In this document: piece by piece, positions 21,542 through 22,962 of the stretch
How the letters are laid out: the number at the start of each line of letters is the position of its first letter
How positions within the stretch are numbered: position 1 is the stretch's first letter
Origin: an uncultured Chloroflexota bacterium
GTDB lineage: Bacteria; Chloroflexota; Limnocylindria; Limnocylindrales; CSP1-4
Assembly: GCA_903928275.1 (NCBI GenBank)
Contig: CAIYQJ010000311.1
Span: 1-22,962, forward strand
Direction of reading: 5' to 3'
Length of the DNA: 22,962 bases
Program-made: the position numbers and the translations under genes
Notes under the pieces: model-generated
Seen by the model: only the letters and a program-made list of their open reading frames with translations
Database searches by the model: none
What the model was told of the DNA's origin: nothing

Positions 21542-21616
21542 CAGAGCCGCGCCCCGGGGACGCGATCCCGCAGCCCGGCAGCGTGACATGCGATCTCGCA
21601 CCGATGGAGGGGACCG

Positions 21617-22891
21617 ATGACGGCAAGCCGATCGTTGAGGCCGCTGATGCTGTTGGCGGCTGCGGCTCTCATCTTCAGTGCCTGCTCTTCGAGCAGCGGG
21701 AGCCCAGCCCCGTCCGGAGCGGGTGCCAGCGCGTCGACCGCGACGGCCGCCGACTGCGAGGCCGGCGCCGGGGCGGGCGCGGCGCAGATCCCGGACGTGG
21801 TCGCCGGCAAGTTCAACGTCGCCATGGTCCTCATCGGGCCGCACAACGACGGCGGCTGGAGCCAGTCCCACTACGACGGCCTCCAGTACCTGTGCCAGCA
21901 CGTCCCCGGCACGCACGTCGCGTACATCGAGAACGTCCCCGAGGGCACGGACTCGGAGCAGGTGTTCCGGAGCCTGGCCCGGAAGGGCTTCGACCTCATC
22001 ATGGGCACGAGCTTCGGCTACATGGACCCGATGGCCACCGTGGCCGAGGAGTTCCCCAACCAGACGTTCCTGCACGTGAGCGGCTACAAGTCGAACGGCA
22101 AGAACTTCGGCAACATCATGGGCGCGGTCGAGGACATGAAGTACCTCGCCGGCATGCTCGCGGGGTCGCGCGCCAAGCTCGACGGCAATCCGAAGCTCGG
22201 CTACATGGCGACGTTCCCGATCCCCGAGGAGCTCCGGCTCGGCAACGCGTTCATGCTCGGCGCCAAGAAGACCTGCCCCGAGTGCACGATGGACGTCCGC
22301 TGGATCAACACGTGGCACGACCCGGTCGCCGAGAAGGACGCGGCCGCCTCGCTCTTCGACGCCGGCGCCGACGTGGTCCTCACGGGCGCCGACACGCCGG
22401 CCGTCGCCGACGTCGCCCAGGAGAAGGGCAAGTGGGGCGTCACGTACGACTACTACGGGTCGTGCAAGGTCGACCACTGCCTCACGACGCCGTACTGGAT
22501 CTGGGGACCTGAGTACGCCCGGATCGCGGAGCAGGTCAAGGCGAAGACGTACAAGGCCGGCTACGAGTACTTCGACGCCGAATCCGGCTCCCTCGGCCTC
22601 TTCGGCTTCATGGACGGCCAGACCCCGCAGCCCGGGATCAAGGACCTCCCGGCGGCCGACGTCCAGATGGTCAAGGACACGCTGGCCAAGATGCTCAAGG
22701 GGGAGTTCAACCGGTTCGACGTCTTCTCAGGGCCGCTCAAGGACAACACGGGCAAGGAGATCCTCCCGGCCGGCCAGAAGCTCGTCCAGGCCGACCTCGA
22801 CCAGTTCCCGCCCGGCGCCCCAGGAAACCTTTGCACGACCTGCATGCACTGGTGGGCCGACGGCGTCAACGCCGACATCCCCGCCCAGTAG
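21617..22891 (+). CDS. BMP-family ABC transporter substrate-binding lipoprotein
   Basis: 424 residues; ATG 21617 has GGAGG 6 nt upstream. Lipoprotein signal with lipobox FSAC and acylated C23, then a Ser/Ala linker. The mature protein is of the BMP/PnrA/Med type (PF02608): VAMVLIGPHNDGGWSQSHYDG near 68-88 is the typical first-strand and ligand-binding region, then GFDLIMGTSFGYMDP, VSGYKSNGKNFGN, LAGMLAG and GADVVLTGADTP follow in family order. Known members bind nucleosides, purines or related compounds for an ABC importer; the ligand here is not evident. Unusual are eight cysteines in the mature part besides C23: C47, C93, C220 and C223, C283 and C288, C406 and C409. Permease and ATPase genes are not in view but may follow after the hairpin just downstream. 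Confidence 0.9.
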   Translation: MTASRSLRPLMLLAAAALIFSACSSSSGSPAPSGAGASASTATAADCEAGAGAGAAQIPDVVAGKFNVAMVLIGPHNDGGWSQSHYDGLQYLCQHVPGTHVAYIENVPEGTDSEQVFRSLARKGFDLIMGTSFGYMDPMATVAEEFPNQTFLHVSGYKSNGKNFGNIMGAVEDMKYLAGMLAGSRAKLDGNPKLGYMATFPIPEELRLGNAFMLGAKKTCPECTMDVRWINTWHDPVAEKDAAASLFDAGADVVLTGADTPAVADVAQEKGKWGVTYDYYGSCKVDHCLTTPYWIWGPEYARIAEQVKAKTYKAGYEYFDAESGSLGLFGFMDGQTPQPGIKDLPAADVQMVKDTLAKMLKGEFNRFDVFSGPLKDNTGKEILPAGQKLVQADLDQFPPGAPGNLCTTCMHWWADGVNADIPAQ

Positions 22892-22902
22892 TCGATCAGC
22901 GA

Positions 22903-22937
22903 CGAGGCCCGTGACGACCCGCTCGTCGCGGGCCTCG
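22903..22937 (+). terminator. 15-bp hairpin after the BMP gene
   Basis: Arms 22903-22917 and 22923-22937 pair over 15 positions with a single U-G wobble and a 5-nt loop (CCCGC), starting 12 nt after the stop codon. There is no U-tract. It may be a terminator, or a 3' stabilising structure that keeps the binding-protein mRNA more abundant than downstream transporter genes. Confidence 0.55.
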
Positions 22938-22962
22938 CAGTTCCGTGGAGTCGTCGTCGACG

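Noticed and set aside
21450..21616. Riboswitch in the leader of the BMP gene
   Set aside because: A few GC-rich inverted repeats (such as GCCCCC / GGGGGC) are present, but I see none of the conserved cores of purine, guanidine or other common classes.
20404..22512. 702-codon plus-strand frame
   Set aside because: Crosses two minus-strand genes, an intergenic region and the BMP gene in another frame; no start signal and no domain.

Overview
The window is a compact, very GC-rich bacterial chromosome segment: genes sit on both strands, several reading frames overlap by four bases, and long spurious open frames run opposite real genes. I see no insertion sequence, phage, plasmid or CRISPR signal. 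The mix of a YprA/YprB (MrfA/MrfB) repair pair, a PF10103-type zincin known mainly from Actinomycetota and Chloroflexota, an AarF-type kinase with a holin-like membrane domain and BMP-type nutrient uptake suggests Chloroflexota (Limnocylindria-like) or a relative of Actinomycetota. This assignment is inference from gene content and base composition, not from a marker gene.

Layout. Positions 1-1128 (minus) hold the first 376 codons of ftsH, which runs off the left edge. A tRNA-Met (CAT) lies at 1401-1475 (minus). On the plus strand a small unknown protein (1722-2102) precedes a 728-residue AarF/UbiB/ABC1 kinase (2214-4400). On the minus strand lie a lipoprotein GH3 NagZ-type N-acetylhexosaminidase (4425-5600) and an FtsB/DivIC-like septum protein (5669-6334), both apparently with leaderless starts. 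Diverging from them is a translationally coupled mrfA-mrfB-like operon (6503-10182) for DNA repair, with a perfect inverted repeat at the predicted transcription start.

Next come a PfkB-family kinase (minus, 10216-11178), a small protein with a tandem acidic tail (plus, 11265-11723) and ychF (minus, 11746-12849). A tightly packed minus-strand operon follows: CpaE/TadZ-like receiver-ATPase, murI, zincin-like protein and D-2-hydroxyacid dehydrogenase (17233 down to 12941, junctions of 2 bp spacing, ATGA and GTGA). A second minus-strand set holds a four-helix membrane protein, an agmatinase-family ureohydrolase and a SAM methyltransferase (19616 down to 17316). An M20D peptidase/amidohydrolase (19699-20910) and a small membrane protein (20980-21354), both minus, lie before a plus-strand BMP-family substrate-binding lipoprotein (21617-22891). 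That gene is preceded by a 10-bp phased repeat and followed by a long hairpin.

Functional themes are cell envelope and division (FtsH, NagZ, FtsB-like, MurI), DNA damage repair (MrfAB), nitrogen/peptide/nucleoside-type nutrient use (ureohydrolase, M20D, BMP) and housekeeping (YchF, tRNA-Met). The main unexplained signals are the palindrome at mrfAB, the recurrent leaderless promoter geometry, the phased repeat before the BMP gene and the eight-cysteine BMP protein.
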